Source: Marinisporobacter sp. (lineage in GTDB: Bacteria > Bacillota > Clostridia > Peptostreptococcales > Thermotaleaceae). From it: a stretch of 64,000 nt of DNA. The DNA lies in NCBI GenBank assembly GCA_025210525.1, contig JAOARP010000024.1, forward strand, positions 1 through 64,000, written 5' to 3'. Below, piece by piece: positions 45,848-55,653 of the stretch (position 1 is its first letter; every line of letters starts with the position of its first letter). The translations under genes were made by a program, and so were the position numbers. The notes beneath the pieces are model-generated. The model was given only the letters and a program-made list of their open reading frames with translations. It made no database searches and was not told the origin of the DNA.

Positions 45848-46609
45848 ATGGGAAATGTGATAAAACTAGAAAAGGTCAATGTTTTTTACAATCATGTCCA
45901 AGCACTTTACGATATAAATTTAGAAGTGAAAGAAAATGATTTTTTAGCCATTATTGGACCTAATGGAGGAGGAAAAAGTACTCTATTAAAAGCAATATTA
46001 GGTTTAAATAAGATTACTTCTGGAAATATCAAATTATTTGATCTTCCCATACATAAAGCTATAGGACTGATTGGCTATGTACCTCAGTTTGGAAAATTTA
46101 ATAAAGCTTTTCCCATCAGCGTAAAAGAGGTAGTGCTTATGGGGATGCTAAAAAATAATCATCATTTATTTAGGGGATTCAAAATTTCAGAACAAGAAAA
46201 AGCTACAGAAATCATGAAAAAATTAGATATCTTTGAGCTAAAGGATAGACAAATTGGACAGCTTTCAGGAGGACAATTACAACGAGTTTTGATTGCTAGA
46301 GCTTTAGCAGCAGAACCTAAAATCCTTCTTTTAGATGAGCCAACAGCAAGTTTAGATGCTAATGCTAAAACGCAGATCTATGAGCTTTTAAAGGAATTAA
46401 ATAAAGAAATGACTATCATTATGGTTACTCATGATATGAGTGCTGTATCTACTTATGTAAAGAGTATCGCATGCCTTAACAAAGAGTTATTTTATCATGG
46501 AGAGCCAAAGCTTAGTGAAAATATTTTAGACCGTGTTTATGGTTGTCCTATAGATATGATTGCCCATGGTGTTCCTCATAGAGTTTTACATGAGCACGAG
46601 GAGGAATAA
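45848..46609 (+). CDS. Metal ABC transporter ATPase, ZnuC/MntB-like
   Basis: The 253-residue ABC ATPase has Walker A GPNGGGKST (about 37-45), Q-loop VPQFGKF, signature LSGGQLQR, Walker B ILLLDEPTASLDAN and switch His in MVTHDMSA. The Q-x-x-x pattern and the C-terminal His residues (HGVPHRVLHEHEEE) are typical of zinc/manganese family ATPases. It lies between the binding protein and the permease, with GAGGTGAGAAT before its ATG. Confidence 0.93.
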   Translation: MGNVIKLEKVNVFYNHVQALYDINLEVKENDFLAIIGPNGGGKSTLLKAILGLNKITSGNIKLFDLPIHKAIGLIGYVPQFGKFNKAFPISVKEVVLMGMLKNNHHLFRGFKISEQEKATEIMKKLDIFELKDRQIGQLSGGQLQRVLIARALAAEPKILLLDEPTASLDANAKTQIYELLKELNKEMTIIMVTHDMSAVSTYVKSIACLNKELFYHGEPKLSENILDRVYGCPIDMIAHGVPHRVLHEHEEE

Positions 46610-46610
46610 T

Positions 46611-47426
46611 ATGATTGAAGGAATTTTAACATATAAATTTATACAACATGCAATAATAAGTGCTATATTTGCAAGTATCGCTTGTGGTATTATTGGAACC
46701 ATTATTACAGAAAAAAAATTGATTATGATGAGTGGTGGGATTGCTCATACTGCATTTGGAGGAATTGGGTTAGGTTATTTTCTTGGAATTGAGCCTATAT
46801 TTGGGGCACTTGCTTTTTCCATTATGGCAGCTCTAGGAATAAAGAGAATAAATAAAAAAACGAATACAAGTAGTGATCTTTTAGTAGGGATGTTTTGGTC
46901 TTTTGGAATGGCTATAGGGATTATCTTTATATACTTAACTCCTGGATATCCTCCAGATATATCCTCTTATCTTTTTGGAGATATTTTAACGGTATCTAAA
47001 ATGGATGTAAATATTATATTTTTTCTAGATATGATTATTGTATTTGTTGTTATCGCTTATTTTCAACAGTTCAAAGCTTTTTTATTTGATGAAGAATTTA
47101 CACAAGTTGTTGGTGTTAGGGTGAATTTTTTAGAAACGATTTTGTATATTTTAATTGCCCTAACGATTGTTATTTTAATAAGAGTTGTTGGAATTATATT
47201 GATTATTACCCTTCTTACAGCACCTACATCTATTGCAAAGCAGTTTACTTATGATTTAAAAAAAATCATGATGATTTCTATAGGAATAGGAATATTATTT
47301 TCCTTTGCGGGATTATATTTTTCTTATGTTTTTCAAATCCCTTCAGGAGCTGCTATTATTATTTTTTCTGTAATAGCTTATTTAATTGTATCTTTTATAA
47401 AGAGTAGAAAAGAGCTTATTCTTTAA
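46611..47426 (+). CDS. Metal ABC transporter permease, ZnuB-like
   Basis: The 271-residue permease of the ABC-3 family has about eight helices and conserved GIIGTIITEKKLIMMSGGIAHTAFGGIGLG near the N-terminus, the usual start of this family. ATG 46611 is one base after the ATPase stop, with GAGGAGGAA upstream; longer in-frame starts within the ATPase gene are rejected. Ends the operon at a terminator whose stem includes the stop. Confidence 0.93.
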   Translation: MIEGILTYKFIQHAIISAIFASIACGIIGTIITEKKLIMMSGGIAHTAFGGIGLGYFLGIEPIFGALAFSIMAALGIKRINKKTNTSSDLLVGMFWSFGMAIGIIFIYLTPGYPPDISSYLFGDILTVSKMDVNIIFFLDMIIVFVVIAYFQQFKAFLFDEEFTQVVGVRVNFLETILYILIALTIVILIRVVGIILIITLLTAPTSIAKQFTYDLKKIMMISIGIGILFSFAGLYFSYVFQIPSGAAIIIFSVIAYLIVSFIKSRKELIL

Positions 47427-47442
47427 AGAGAGCTCTTTTTTT
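47409..47442 (+). terminator. Terminator of the metal importer operon
   Basis: AAAGAGCT (47409-47416) pairs with AGCTCTTT (47431-47438), and T continues after it. The loop of 14 nt contains the permease stop codon. Confidence 0.72.
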
Positions 47443-47621
47443 GATTGATGTTTGTAATATATTTGGATATAATATATTTTTATAATATTTTATGAAAATA
47501 TACTATTACTTTCAGAAAAATAATTTTGGTTTACCTTCATAAAACTACAAGGAATGGATGAAGAAAAAACACAGAAACTATTTGTAGTAGTATTTTTATT
47601 AAAAATGAAAGGGTCTTGTTT

Positions 47622-48797
47622 ATGAAAAAATATATATTTGTTTTTATTTTATTAATTATGATGTTTATTCCCTTTCAAAGCTTTGGAGCTAGTGAGAGTG
47701 TGAATAATTTTATTTATATTGTTGTGAATGATGATTTGATCTCTTTTCATGATACCTATCCTATAGTAAGAAAAGGGATCACTTATGTTCCTATAGGGGC
47801 ATTAGCAGAATACTTAAATATTGAGATAAGATGGGATCAAAAGAGTTATTGTGTATTTCTTACAAAGAATGATCAACAAATTGTACTAGATCTTTCTTCA
47901 AAATCATTATTTACAAAGGAAGGGCAGATTATTACAGATTCTGTATTTTTAGAAAATAATCATACTATGGCGCCTTATAAGTTTATAGCAAATTATTTTG
48001 GATACCAGGTAAGTTATATTGGTGAAGGACCTATTGCAAGGGCAAAAGATGAATCTTTATCTGTAGGGGATGATGAATTATTTTTTATGCTTCAGAATAA
48101 AATTCTTAAAGAAAAAGAGAGGATTTTAGGAGAAATACAAAAGAAAAAAGAAGCAGAGGCTCAAAGGAAAGAGTTATTATTAAGAGAAAAAGGAAAAATT
48201 GTTTATATTACCTTTGATGATGGTCCTACTATATATACAGAAAAAATAATTCATATTTTAGATCAATATCATGCAAAAGCTACTTTCTTTATGTTATCTG
48301 GTAGAATCAAAACCTACAAAAATGTTGTTCGAAAACTAATGGGTGAAGGGCATGCTGTAGGGTTACATGGTGTTAGTCATAATGCAAAAAAGATTTACAA
48401 ATCTCCTAATACGGTTGTATCAGAAATGAATAGTTGTAATACATCTTTGCAGGAAGCCACAGGAACAAAAACGAATTTGATTCGTGTTCCCTATGGAAGT
48501 GCACCTTATATGACAAAGCCTTATAGAAAGGCTGTAGAAATAGCTGGTTATAAAATGTGGGATTGGAATGTAGATAGTAGAGATAGCTTAGGGAAGAATA
48601 TTTCTCCAAGTGTTGTCATTAGAAATGTAAAAAATCAGGTAAAAAAGCAAAAAACACCTATTATATTGTTACATGAAAGAAGTACTACTGTAAAAGCTCT
48701 TCCTGAGATATTGAAATATCTAAAAGAGAATGGATATACTCCTATCCCCATTAGTAAGACTCAGCAACCTATTAATTTTTGGAATAGAAAATATTAA
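47622..48797 (+). CDS. Exported polysaccharide deacetylase with CuAO-N-like domain
   Basis: The 391-residue protein has a signal peptide (about 1-23). A copper-amine-oxidase-N-like domain at about 28-140 contains YVPIGALAEYL and the YKFIANYFGYQV pattern, a cell-surface module in clostridia. A short charged helix and a NodB-type polysaccharide deacetylase domain (about 190-385) follow, with TFDDGP (197-202), HGVSH and the RVPYGS motif. Metal ligands (Asp, two His) and catalytic base are all present, so an active peptidoglycan or chitooligosaccharide deacetylase is likely. ATG 47622 follows AAAGGG; TTG 47616 is too close to it. Confidence 0.9.
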   Translation: MKKYIFVFILLIMMFIPFQSFGASESVNNFIYIVVNDDLISFHDTYPIVRKGITYVPIGALAEYLNIEIRWDQKSYCVFLTKNDQQIVLDLSSKSLFTKEGQIITDSVFLENNHTMAPYKFIANYFGYQVSYIGEGPIARAKDESLSVGDDELFFMLQNKILKEKERILGEIQKKKEAEAQRKELLLREKGKIVYITFDDGPTIYTEKIIHILDQYHAKATFFMLSGRIKTYKNVVRKLMGEGHAVGLHGVSHNAKKIYKSPNTVVSEMNSCNTSLQEATGTKTNLIRVPYGSAPYMTKPYRKAVEIAGYKMWDWNVDSRDSLGKNISPSVVIRNVKNQVKKQKTPIILLHERSTTVKALPEILKYLKENGYTPIPISKTQQPINFWNRKY

Positions 48798-48827
48798 AAA
48801 GCCACATAATTTGTGGCTTTTTAATTT
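48796..48827 (+). terminator. Terminator of the deacetylase gene
   Basis: AAAAAGCCACA (48796-48806) pairs with TGTGGCTTTTT (48812-48822), loop TAATT, then AATTTTGGG. The A and T runs would allow bidirectional activity. Confidence 0.92.
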
Positions 48828-48942
48828 TGGGATTAATAATTTTGTTATTCTTTGTTCATAAAAAGTTAATAATTCGTTTCCAATTCCTTAAGTTCCATGA
48901 CTTAATATAGAAGTATAAGAAAATAAAGGATGGTGATGAAAC

Positions 48943-51900
48943 TTGAACAAAGACCCTCAAAATATATTGGGAAGAATATCAGAATTTTTTATTGAAAACT
49001 TTAGAGTTGTTTATTTAATCATCATGGCAATATTTTTATTAGGATTAAATGCCTATAATACTTTGCCAAGGGAAGAAATGCCAGAGATTACAATGCCTTT
49101 TGCTATGGTTACTACAACCTACACGGGGGCAGCACCACAGGAAATGGAAAGCTTGATTACAGATAAAATAGAAAGCAAGATCAAGAATGTAGATGATGTT
49201 AAATCGGTTACGTCTACCTCAAGTAACGGGGTTTCTAGTATTGTTGTGGAGTTTGAAATTGGAACAGATATAGATGAAAAAGTAAATGATATAAGAAATG
49301 AAATATCAGAAATGGAAAATGATTTACCAACAGATAGTGATGCCCCTATTATAAAAGGATTTAGTACGAGTGATAAACCTATCATGACACTTAATATCAG
49401 TGGAGATTATGATTTAACCATACTAAAAGATATGGCAGAAGATATTCAGGATGAGATAGAGAAAATAGAAGGTATTAGTGAAGTTAATCGAGTAGGTGGG
49501 GCTGATCGGGAAATTGGCATATATGTAGACTCTTCAAAGCTTGCTACATACAATATCACCATTGACCAAATTAGAAATGCTATTGTAAGTGCGAATACAG
49601 TTGTTCCTGGTGGAGATCTTGAACTGGATGATATGCAATTTAATATTCGGACCATGGGAGAGTTTACAAAAATAGAAGAAATCGAAAATACAATTATAAC
49701 ACTACAAGATGGAATGCCTATTTATTTAAAAAATATTGCCAACGTAAAGGATAGTTATGAGGAAATTACATCTTATTCAGAAAGATATGAAAAAGGTGTT
49801 TCTAAGGACAAAATCTTTACACGAACAATTTCTTTATCTATTACAAGGGAAAATAATGCAGATATTGTAGGTCTTAGTAAGGAAATAAAAACATTATTAA
49901 AAAGCGAAAAGGGTGTTTTATATCCAGAGGATGTAGAAGTTGCTATTAGTGGAGATGTAGCAGTAGAAGTAGATGAACAATTAAGTGATGTAATGGGGAA
50001 TGCATTATCAGGTCTTTTAGTAGTAATTCTTGTTTTATTCTTATTTATAGGATTTAGAGAATCACTAATTGTAGCCTTTGTCATTCCATTGACACTATTA
50101 ACAAGTTTTGTACTACTGCAAAAGAATGGTATGACCTTTAATACCATGTCTATGCTGGCACTTATTTTAGCATTAGGGATGCTTGTGGATAATGCCATTG
50201 TAATTATGGAAAATATAGATAGAGTTCGAGATGAGGGGCTAGATGTATTAAGTGCTTCAAAGGTAGCTACCAATCAAGTAGCACCTGCTGTATTTGCATC
50301 AACCTTAACAACTATGGCAGCCTTTTATCCTATGGCTTTGACATCAGGGATTATGGGAGAGTTTTTAAAAACTATTCCAATTACAGTTATGTTTGCTATT
50401 GGAACATCCTTTGTTGTATCTATTATTGTTACACCTGTTTTATGTTCAAGATTTTTAAGTACCCATAAGCAAAAAAATAAAGAACATAAAGGTAAATTTG
50501 AATTTTATAGAAAAATCATATCAGTTGTATTTGTGTTTATTCTTGCTTTATTTGCATTTTTAGAAGATGGGCAAATTGGGATTATGTCATGGATTTGTGC
50601 CTTTGGTTTTTCAGTAGCTATGTATATGAAACAATTCAAATCTTCTAATGAAGGTCATGGAGAATCAAAAATTATTAAGAAATATACAAATACCATGAAT
50701 AAAATATTAAAAAGTAAAATGAAAAGAATGGGAATTATTGTACTAGGGATTATTTTATTTTTTGTAACCTTATCAAGTATTCCTTTAGGAATCTTAAAGA
50801 TTGAATTATTTCCAACTACAGATAGTACTAGTTTTACCATCGATGTGGAACTTCCATCAGGATACTTATTAGAGGATACAGGAGAGATTGTTACAAAGAT
50901 TGAAGAGATACTGCTCACATATCCAGAAATGGACACGATTGTAAGCAAAGTGGGAAGTGAAGGATCAGGAGGATTACGAGGTGGTGGAAGTGCCATCAAT
51001 AAAGCAGAGATTTCTATAGATTTAGTAGATGAAAAGGAAAGAGAAAGAAGTAGTAATGAGATTGTTAATCTTTTAAGAAAAGATTTAAAAGGTGTTGCAG
51101 GAGCTGAAATTACTATTGGGGAAGAAAAAATGGGACCTTCTTCAGGAAAACCTATTAGTATTCAGTTAAAGGGAGAAAACTTAGAAAGCTTAACAAAGGT
51201 AGCAAATGATTTTGAAGCTATTCTAAAAGAGTTAGATGGAACAACGGAAACAAGTAATACTACAGGAGATGGACCTCCAGAGCTTCAAGTTTATATAGAT
51301 AAACAAAAGGCTAGTCTTTTGGGATTAGATGTGAAAAATATCTCTTCTGAAATAAGAAAAGCTATTCAAGGGACAAAGATTTCTACATTTAAGGAAAATC
51401 AAGATGAAATTGATATTGTTGTAAGAACTAATGAAAATCAAATTAAAACCATTAGTGATCTTGAAAAAATATATTTTACATCGAATAAGGGAGAGAAGAT
51501 TTCCTTTTCCCAGGTAGCTTCCCTTGTTGAATCAAGAGGTTTTACTAAAATTAAGCATGAGGATTTAAAAAGGATTGTAAAAGTAGAAGCCAATATGATG
51601 AGAGGTGCTAATTCAACAGAAATAGTGAAAGAATTCCAATCAAAAATAAAGGATTATCATTTACCAAGGGATATAGAAGTTTCTTACGGAGGAGAAAGAA
51701 AAGATATACAAGAGTCTTTCACAGATATGTTTATGAATATGGGAATCGCCATATTGTTAGTATTTATCATATTAGCTGTTCAGTTTAATTCATTATCTCA
51801 ACCCTTAGTGATTCTATTTTCAGTACCATTAGCTACCGTAGGGGCAATTGTAGGGTTAATTATTACAAGAAATAGCTTTGGATTATTTTCCTTTATGGGA

Positions 51901-52242
51901 ATTGTTTCTTTAGTAGGAATTGCTGTAAATGATGCCATTGTTCTTGTAGATTACACCAATTATTTAAGAAAACAGGGATATGAATTAATAGAAGCTATAA
52001 AGGAAGCAGGAAAAACTAGATTTGCACCTGTTTTCGCAACTTCTATTACGACTATTGGAGGAATACTTCCTTTAGCTTTAAAAGAACCAGATTATGCACA
52101 ATTAGGGTTTGCATTAATCTTTGGGCTAGTGGCATCTACTGTTCTTACCCTTATATTTATTCCAATATTATATTCTGTTGTAGAAGAATATAAAGTAAAA
52201 ATAAGAAAAAAGATTCCAATTTTTGTAGATAAAAGATCCTAG
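48943..52242 (+). CDS. RND family efflux transporter, AcrB-like
   Basis: The 1099-residue protein has two repeats of a large extracellular loop flanked by membrane helices. Characteristic segments are NTLPREEMPEITMPFAMV, GMLVDNAIVIMENIDR (helix 4 with conserved Asp) and GIAVNDAIVLVDYTNYLRK near 995. Twelve helices would pump drugs, lipids or other hydrophobic compounds using the proton gradient. It lies in one operon with an adaptor lipoprotein and a two-component system. Start TTG 48943 is preceded by AGGATGGTGAT. Confidence 0.93.
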   Translation: MNKDPQNILGRISEFFIENFRVVYLIIMAIFLLGLNAYNTLPREEMPEITMPFAMVTTTYTGAAPQEMESLITDKIESKIKNVDDVKSVTSTSSNGVSSIVVEFEIGTDIDEKVNDIRNEISEMENDLPTDSDAPIIKGFSTSDKPIMTLNISGDYDLTILKDMAEDIQDEIEKIEGISEVNRVGGADREIGIYVDSSKLATYNITIDQIRNAIVSANTVVPGGDLELDDMQFNIRTMGEFTKIEEIENTIITLQDGMPIYLKNIANVKDSYEEITSYSERYEKGVSKDKIFTRTISLSITRENNADIVGLSKEIKTLLKSEKGVLYPEDVEVAISGDVAVEVDEQLSDVMGNALSGLLVVILVLFLFIGFRESLIVAFVIPLTLLTSFVLLQKNGMTFNTMSMLALILALGMLVDNAIVIMENIDRVRDEGLDVLSASKVATNQVAPAVFASTLTTMAAFYPMALTSGIMGEFLKTIPITVMFAIGTSFVVSIIVTPVLCSRFLSTHKQKNKEHKGKFEFYRKIISVVFVFILALFAFLEDGQIGIMSWICAFGFSVAMYMKQFKSSNEGHGESKIIKKYTNTMNKILKSKMKRMGIIVLGIILFFVTLSSIPLGILKIELFPTTDSTSFTIDVELPSGYLLEDTGEIVTKIEEILLTYPEMDTIVSKVGSEGSGGLRGGGSAINKAEISIDLVDEKERERSSNEIVNLLRKDLKGVAGAEITIGEEKMGPSSGKPISIQLKGENLESLTKVANDFEAILKELDGTTETSNTTGDGPPELQVYIDKQKASLLGLDVKNISSEIRKAIQGTKISTFKENQDEIDIVVRTNENQIKTISDLEKIYFTSNKGEKISFSQVASLVESRGFTKIKHEDLKRIVKVEANMMRGANSTEIVKEFQSKIKDYHLPRDIEVSYGGERKDIQESFTDMFMNMGIAILLVFIILAVQFNSLSQPLVILFSVPLATVGAIVGLIITRNSFGLFSFMGIVSLVGIAVNDAIVLVDYTNYLRKQGYELIEAIKEAGKTRFAPVFATSITTIGGILPLALKEPDYAQLGFALIFGLVASTVLTLIFIPILYSVVEEYKVKIRKKIPIFVDKRS

Positions 52243-52257
52243 GAAGGAGAGAAAAAA

Positions 52258-53376
52258 ATGAGAATAAAAAAAATATTGATACTATGTTTTCTTTTAACAA
52301 TTCTTTTATTATCTGGATGTGCTAAATCAGAAGCAGAAGGGAAAGAAATAGAAAAAGAACAGATTGCTGTAGAGGTTTCAAAGGTTGAAGCAAAAAATAT
52401 CACAAAAGATTATCATGCAGCAGGAAAAATTTATGCTAGTGAAGAAGTTAAGGTATCAAGTAAAAAAAATGGGAAGGTAAAAAGCATTCATTTTGATGTG
52501 GGGGACTCTGTAAACAAAGGAGATGTTTTATATACCTTAGATAATGCAGATTTAATAACAGATGTTGAATTGAGAAAAAGTCAATATAAAAAAGCTTTAG
52601 AAAATGCTAAAATAAATTATGAGGATGCTTCAAATGATTTTAATAATACAAAAGCATTATATGAATCAGGTGCCTTATCAAAAAATGATTACGATAATGC
52701 AGAAAAAGCTTATATACAAAGTAAGTTGAATTATGAACAAGCACAAAGGGATTTTGATTCAAATACAAAGACATTAAATGCTTCTATTAGTGATACAATT
52801 ATTAAAAGTCCTATTAGTGGAGTAGTAGCACAAAAAAATATAGAAATGGGAGAAAGTACTACAAATGCTGATTTTGTCATTGTGAAAACAGACAAAGTAG
52901 TAGTAAAGGCAAGTGTATCAGAAGATGTTGTCAATAAGATGGATATAGGGGATGAAGTAAGGATAAGCGTCCAAGAAGAGGATTATATAGGGAAAATTAC
53001 TATGATTAGTCCTGTAGGAACGAATAATGGGAATATCTACCCTGTTGAAGTCCAAATAGAGAATAAAGAAGGACTTATAAAACCAGGTATGTTTGCAGAG
53101 GTAAACTTTGAAGTTGAAAAGAAGGAAAATCAAATTGTAGTACCTAAAAAATCAATACTCGCTATTGGAAATGAAAATTATGTATACGTTGTTGAAGAAA
53201 ATAAACCTAAGAAGGTAGTTGTAGAGAAAAAGATAACAAAAGACGGGTATGTTCAAGTTGTAGGAAAGTTAAAGGTTGGAGATTTATTGGTTGTAAAGGG
53301 ACAGGATTATATAGATGAAAAAAGCTTGATTCATATTGTTAATGAAGTAGCTACTGATAAACAAGCTGAACATTAA
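52258..53376 (+). CDS. RND adaptor (membrane fusion) lipoprotein
   Basis: The 372-residue protein has a lipoprotein signal (lipobox LLSGC). Then come an RND/HlyD-type beta-barrel and lipoyl domain with GKVKSIHFDVGDSVNKGDVLY (about residues 73-93), a coiled-coil hairpin (about 100-175) and the barrel with VEVQIENKEGLIKPGMFAEV. It would link the pump to an exit route. In a single-membrane cell with no TolC-like gene in sight its role may be to gather substrate on the surface. Start ATG 52258 after AGGAAGGAGAG. Confidence 0.9.
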   Translation: MRIKKILILCFLLTILLLSGCAKSEAEGKEIEKEQIAVEVSKVEAKNITKDYHAAGKIYASEEVKVSSKKNGKVKSIHFDVGDSVNKGDVLYTLDNADLITDVELRKSQYKKALENAKINYEDASNDFNNTKALYESGALSKNDYDNAEKAYIQSKLNYEQAQRDFDSNTKTLNASISDTIIKSPISGVVAQKNIEMGESTTNADFVIVKTDKVVVKASVSEDVVNKMDIGDEVRISVQEEDYIGKITMISPVGTNNGNIYPVEVQIENKEGLIKPGMFAEVNFEVEKKENQIVVPKKSILAIGNENYVYVVEENKPKKVVVEKKITKDGYVQVVGKLKVGDLLVVKGQDYIDEKSLIHIVNEVATDKQAEH

Positions 53377-53425
53377 ATTTATCATAAATTAAAAATGTTG
53401 AAATTGTTTACCTATTATAAAATAG

Positions 53426-53445
53426 GGGGAGAAATTTTTCTCCCC
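53426..53445 (+). other. Hairpin between adaptor and histidine kinase genes
   Basis: GGGGAGAA (53426-53433) pairs with TTCTCCCC (53438-53445) around ATTT. No U tract follows, so it may weakly separate pump and regulator expression. Confidence 0.5.
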
Positions 53446-53462
53446 TAAATTTGGAGGTTCTT

Positions 53463-54950
53463 ATGTCTATAAAATTTAGACTATTACTTTCTTATGCAGG
53501 GATGATTATTATTCCTATTATTATTATCCTTTTATTAAATTCTATGTTTATTATCTTTGGAGATAATGAACAGGAAGATATGGAAATTATTTTTAATCCC
53601 ATGAGAATTATAGGAAAATATATTGTAAAACAGACTGAAATCAATAGGGATTTGAATATAGAAATACTTAATAATAAGGAAAAATTAATAGATTCTGCAT
53701 ATACAAAAAAATATGATGAAAAATTGGGAGAATATTATTCTGGAATCATAGTAAGGAAAAATGATGAAATTATATATATTTCAGAAATCTTAAAAAATGA
53801 TGCATTTATAGCTAGATTACCAGATTTTAATGAACCCTTTGAAATAAAAGAGTTTTATAAAAATCATGGGACTGGATATGTACTGAATATGCAAAATGAT
53901 TTTTATTTAGAGGATGGATCGGAAGTTTCTCTATTTATTGGTACAGATATTGAACAAACAAAAAAAGAATTTGATGCAGCTAGGAATAGAATGACACTTA
54001 TTGTGATTAGCATACTGGTTTTAACTACTTTCACTTTAACCTTTTTTATCTATAAGGGGATCAATAAATCTATCAAAAAATTAGAATATGGTGCTAATGA
54101 AATGAAAAAAGGAAATTTAGATTATGAAATTAAAAAACATCTAAATGATGAAATCGGAGATTTGAGTCTTGTTCTTGAAGAAATGAGAGTAAGATTAAAG
54201 AATTCTTTAGAAGTGCAGAGAAAATATGAAGAAAATAGAAAAACTTTGATTTCAAATATATCCCATGATCTAAAGACACCTATTATGTCTATAAAAGGAT
54301 ATATTGAAGGAATAAAAGATGGTATTGCTGATACACCAGAAAAAATGGACAAATATATCAATACTATTTATGAAAAATCAAGACATATGGAAGGATTGAT
54401 TGATGAATTGTTCCTTTTTTCAAAGCTAGATTTACAAAAAGTATCTTTTGATTTTCAGCGTATAGATCTTATAGAATTTTTAAAATATAGTGTGGAAGAT
54501 TTAAGCTTTGACTTAGAAAAAATAGATGGAAAAATCAATTTAACCTATGAAGAAGAAAATATTTTTGTAAAGGCAGATTTGCAAAATTTAAAGAGAGTGA
54601 TACTGAATATTGTAGGAAATTCTGTGAAATATAAAGGGGATAGCCCTATAAGAATAGATATCTTTGTTAAAAAAGAAGAGGATAAGATTATTGTTGAAAT
54701 CAAGGATAATGGAAAAGGAATTTCAAAAGAAGATATTCCCTATATATTTGATAGATTTTATCGAGCAGATCCATCAAGAAATACTTCTGTGGGAGGAAGT
54801 GGGTTAGGTCTTGCTATATCTAAGCAAATCATAGAAAAACATGGGGGGGGAATGTGGGCAAAGAGTATAAAGAATGAAGGAACAAGTATGTTTTTCTCAT
54901 TAAGGGCTTTTGAAGGGGGAGACAAAAATGAAAAGAATATTGATTGTTGA
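53463..54950 (+). CDS. Sensor histidine kinase
   Basis: The 495-residue protein has two membrane helices (about 3-25 and 176-197) with an extracytoplasmic sensor between them, a HAMP domain, and a HisKA domain with phospho-His in ISHDLKTPIMSIKGYIEGIKDG (about 275). The HATPase domain has DNGKGISKEDIPYIFDRFYRAD and GGSGLGLAISKQI (about 445-460). Its ligand is unknown; context suggests sensing of an efflux substrate or membrane stress. ATG 53463 follows TTGGAGG; the last 23 bases overlap the response regulator gene. Confidence 0.93.
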   Translation: MSIKFRLLLSYAGMIIIPIIIILLLNSMFIIFGDNEQEDMEIIFNPMRIIGKYIVKQTEINRDLNIEILNNKEKLIDSAYTKKYDEKLGEYYSGIIVRKNDEIIYISEILKNDAFIARLPDFNEPFEIKEFYKNHGTGYVLNMQNDFYLEDGSEVSLFIGTDIEQTKKEFDAARNRMTLIVISILVLTTFTLTFFIYKGINKSIKKLEYGANEMKKGNLDYEIKKHLNDEIGDLSLVLEEMRVRLKNSLEVQRKYEENRKTLISNISHDLKTPIMSIKGYIEGIKDGIADTPEKMDKYINTIYEKSRHMEGLIDELFLFSKLDLQKVSFDFQRIDLIEFLKYSVEDLSFDLEKIDGKINLTYEEENIFVKADLQNLKRVILNIVGNSVKYKGDSPIRIDIFVKKEEDKIIVEIKDNGKGISKEDIPYIFDRFYRADPSRNTSVGGSGLGLAISKQIIEKHGGGMWAKSIKNEGTSMFFSLRAFEGGDKNEKNIDC

Positions 54951-55617
54951 AGATGATATTAGTATTGCTGAACTTGAACGAGATTATCTTGAGATCAATG
55001 GATTTTCTGTAAAAATTGAAAATACAGGTATGAAGGGAATGAATCGGGCGAGGAATGAAAAATTTGATCTGATTATACTAGATTTGATGCTCCCAGAAAT
55101 AGATGGATTTCAGATATGTAAGGAATTAAGGGATACCTTAGATATTCCTATACTCATGGTTTCAGCTAAAGGTGAAGGCATCGATAAAATCAGAGGATTA
55201 GGTCTTGGGGCAGACGATTATATTACAAAACCCTTTAGTCCAAATGAATTGGTAGCGCGGGTAAAGGCCCATCTAAAAAGATATGAAAGATTAACTAATA
55301 AAGATAGAAAGCAAAGTGAGATTATAGAAATAAATGGTCTTTCTATAGACCCTTATTCAAGGAGAGTTCATGTAAACAACAAAGAAATAAATCTCGCTTC
55401 AAAAGAATTTGATGTATTATGGTTACTAGCAAGTAATCCTAATAGAGTTTTTAGTAAAGAAGAAATTTTTGAAAGAGTGTGGGGTCTTGACTCATTAGGA
55501 GATGTATCTACTGTAACGGTTCATATAAGAAGAATTCGTGAAAAAATTGAATATGATTCATCTCAGCCAAGATATATTGAAACCTTATGGGGGGTAGGAT
55601 ATCGATTTAAAATATAA
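54928..55617 (+). CDS. OmpR/PhoB-family response regulator
   Basis: The 229-residue protein has a receiver domain (VEDD, phospho-acceptor Asp52 in ILDLMLPE, Lys in ADDYITKPFSP) and a winged-helix DNA-binding domain (about 130-228, with EFDVLWLLASNPNRVFSKEEIFERVWG). It is the partner of the overlapping kinase and probably controls the efflux operon. ATG 54928 follows AAGGGGGAG; a longer in-frame start at 54910 lies within that site. Confidence 0.94.
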   Translation: MKRILIVEDDISIAELERDYLEINGFSVKIENTGMKGMNRARNEKFDLIILDLMLPEIDGFQICKELRDTLDIPILMVSAKGEGIDKIRGLGLGADDYITKPFSPNELVARVKAHLKRYERLTNKDRKQSEIIEINGLSIDPYSRRVHVNNKEINLASKEFDVLWLLASNPNRVFSKEEIFERVWGLDSLGDVSTVTVHIRRIREKIEYDSSQPRYIETLWGVGYRFKI

Positions 55618-55622
55618 AAAGT

Positions 55623-55650
55623 GGGCAAGGTCTATAGACCTTGCCCCTTA
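55623..55650. terminator. Bidirectional terminator between the regulator and symporter genes
   Basis: GGGCAAGGTC (55623-55632) pairs perfectly with GACCTTGCCC (55637-55646) around TATA. AT-rich tracts lie on both sides; it serves two convergent genes. Confidence 0.78.
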
Positions 55651-55653
55651 GTT

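Noticed and set aside
49773..50273. 166-codon minus-strand ORF
   Set aside because: Antisense to the RND pump gene, no ribosome binding site, no recognisable domain.
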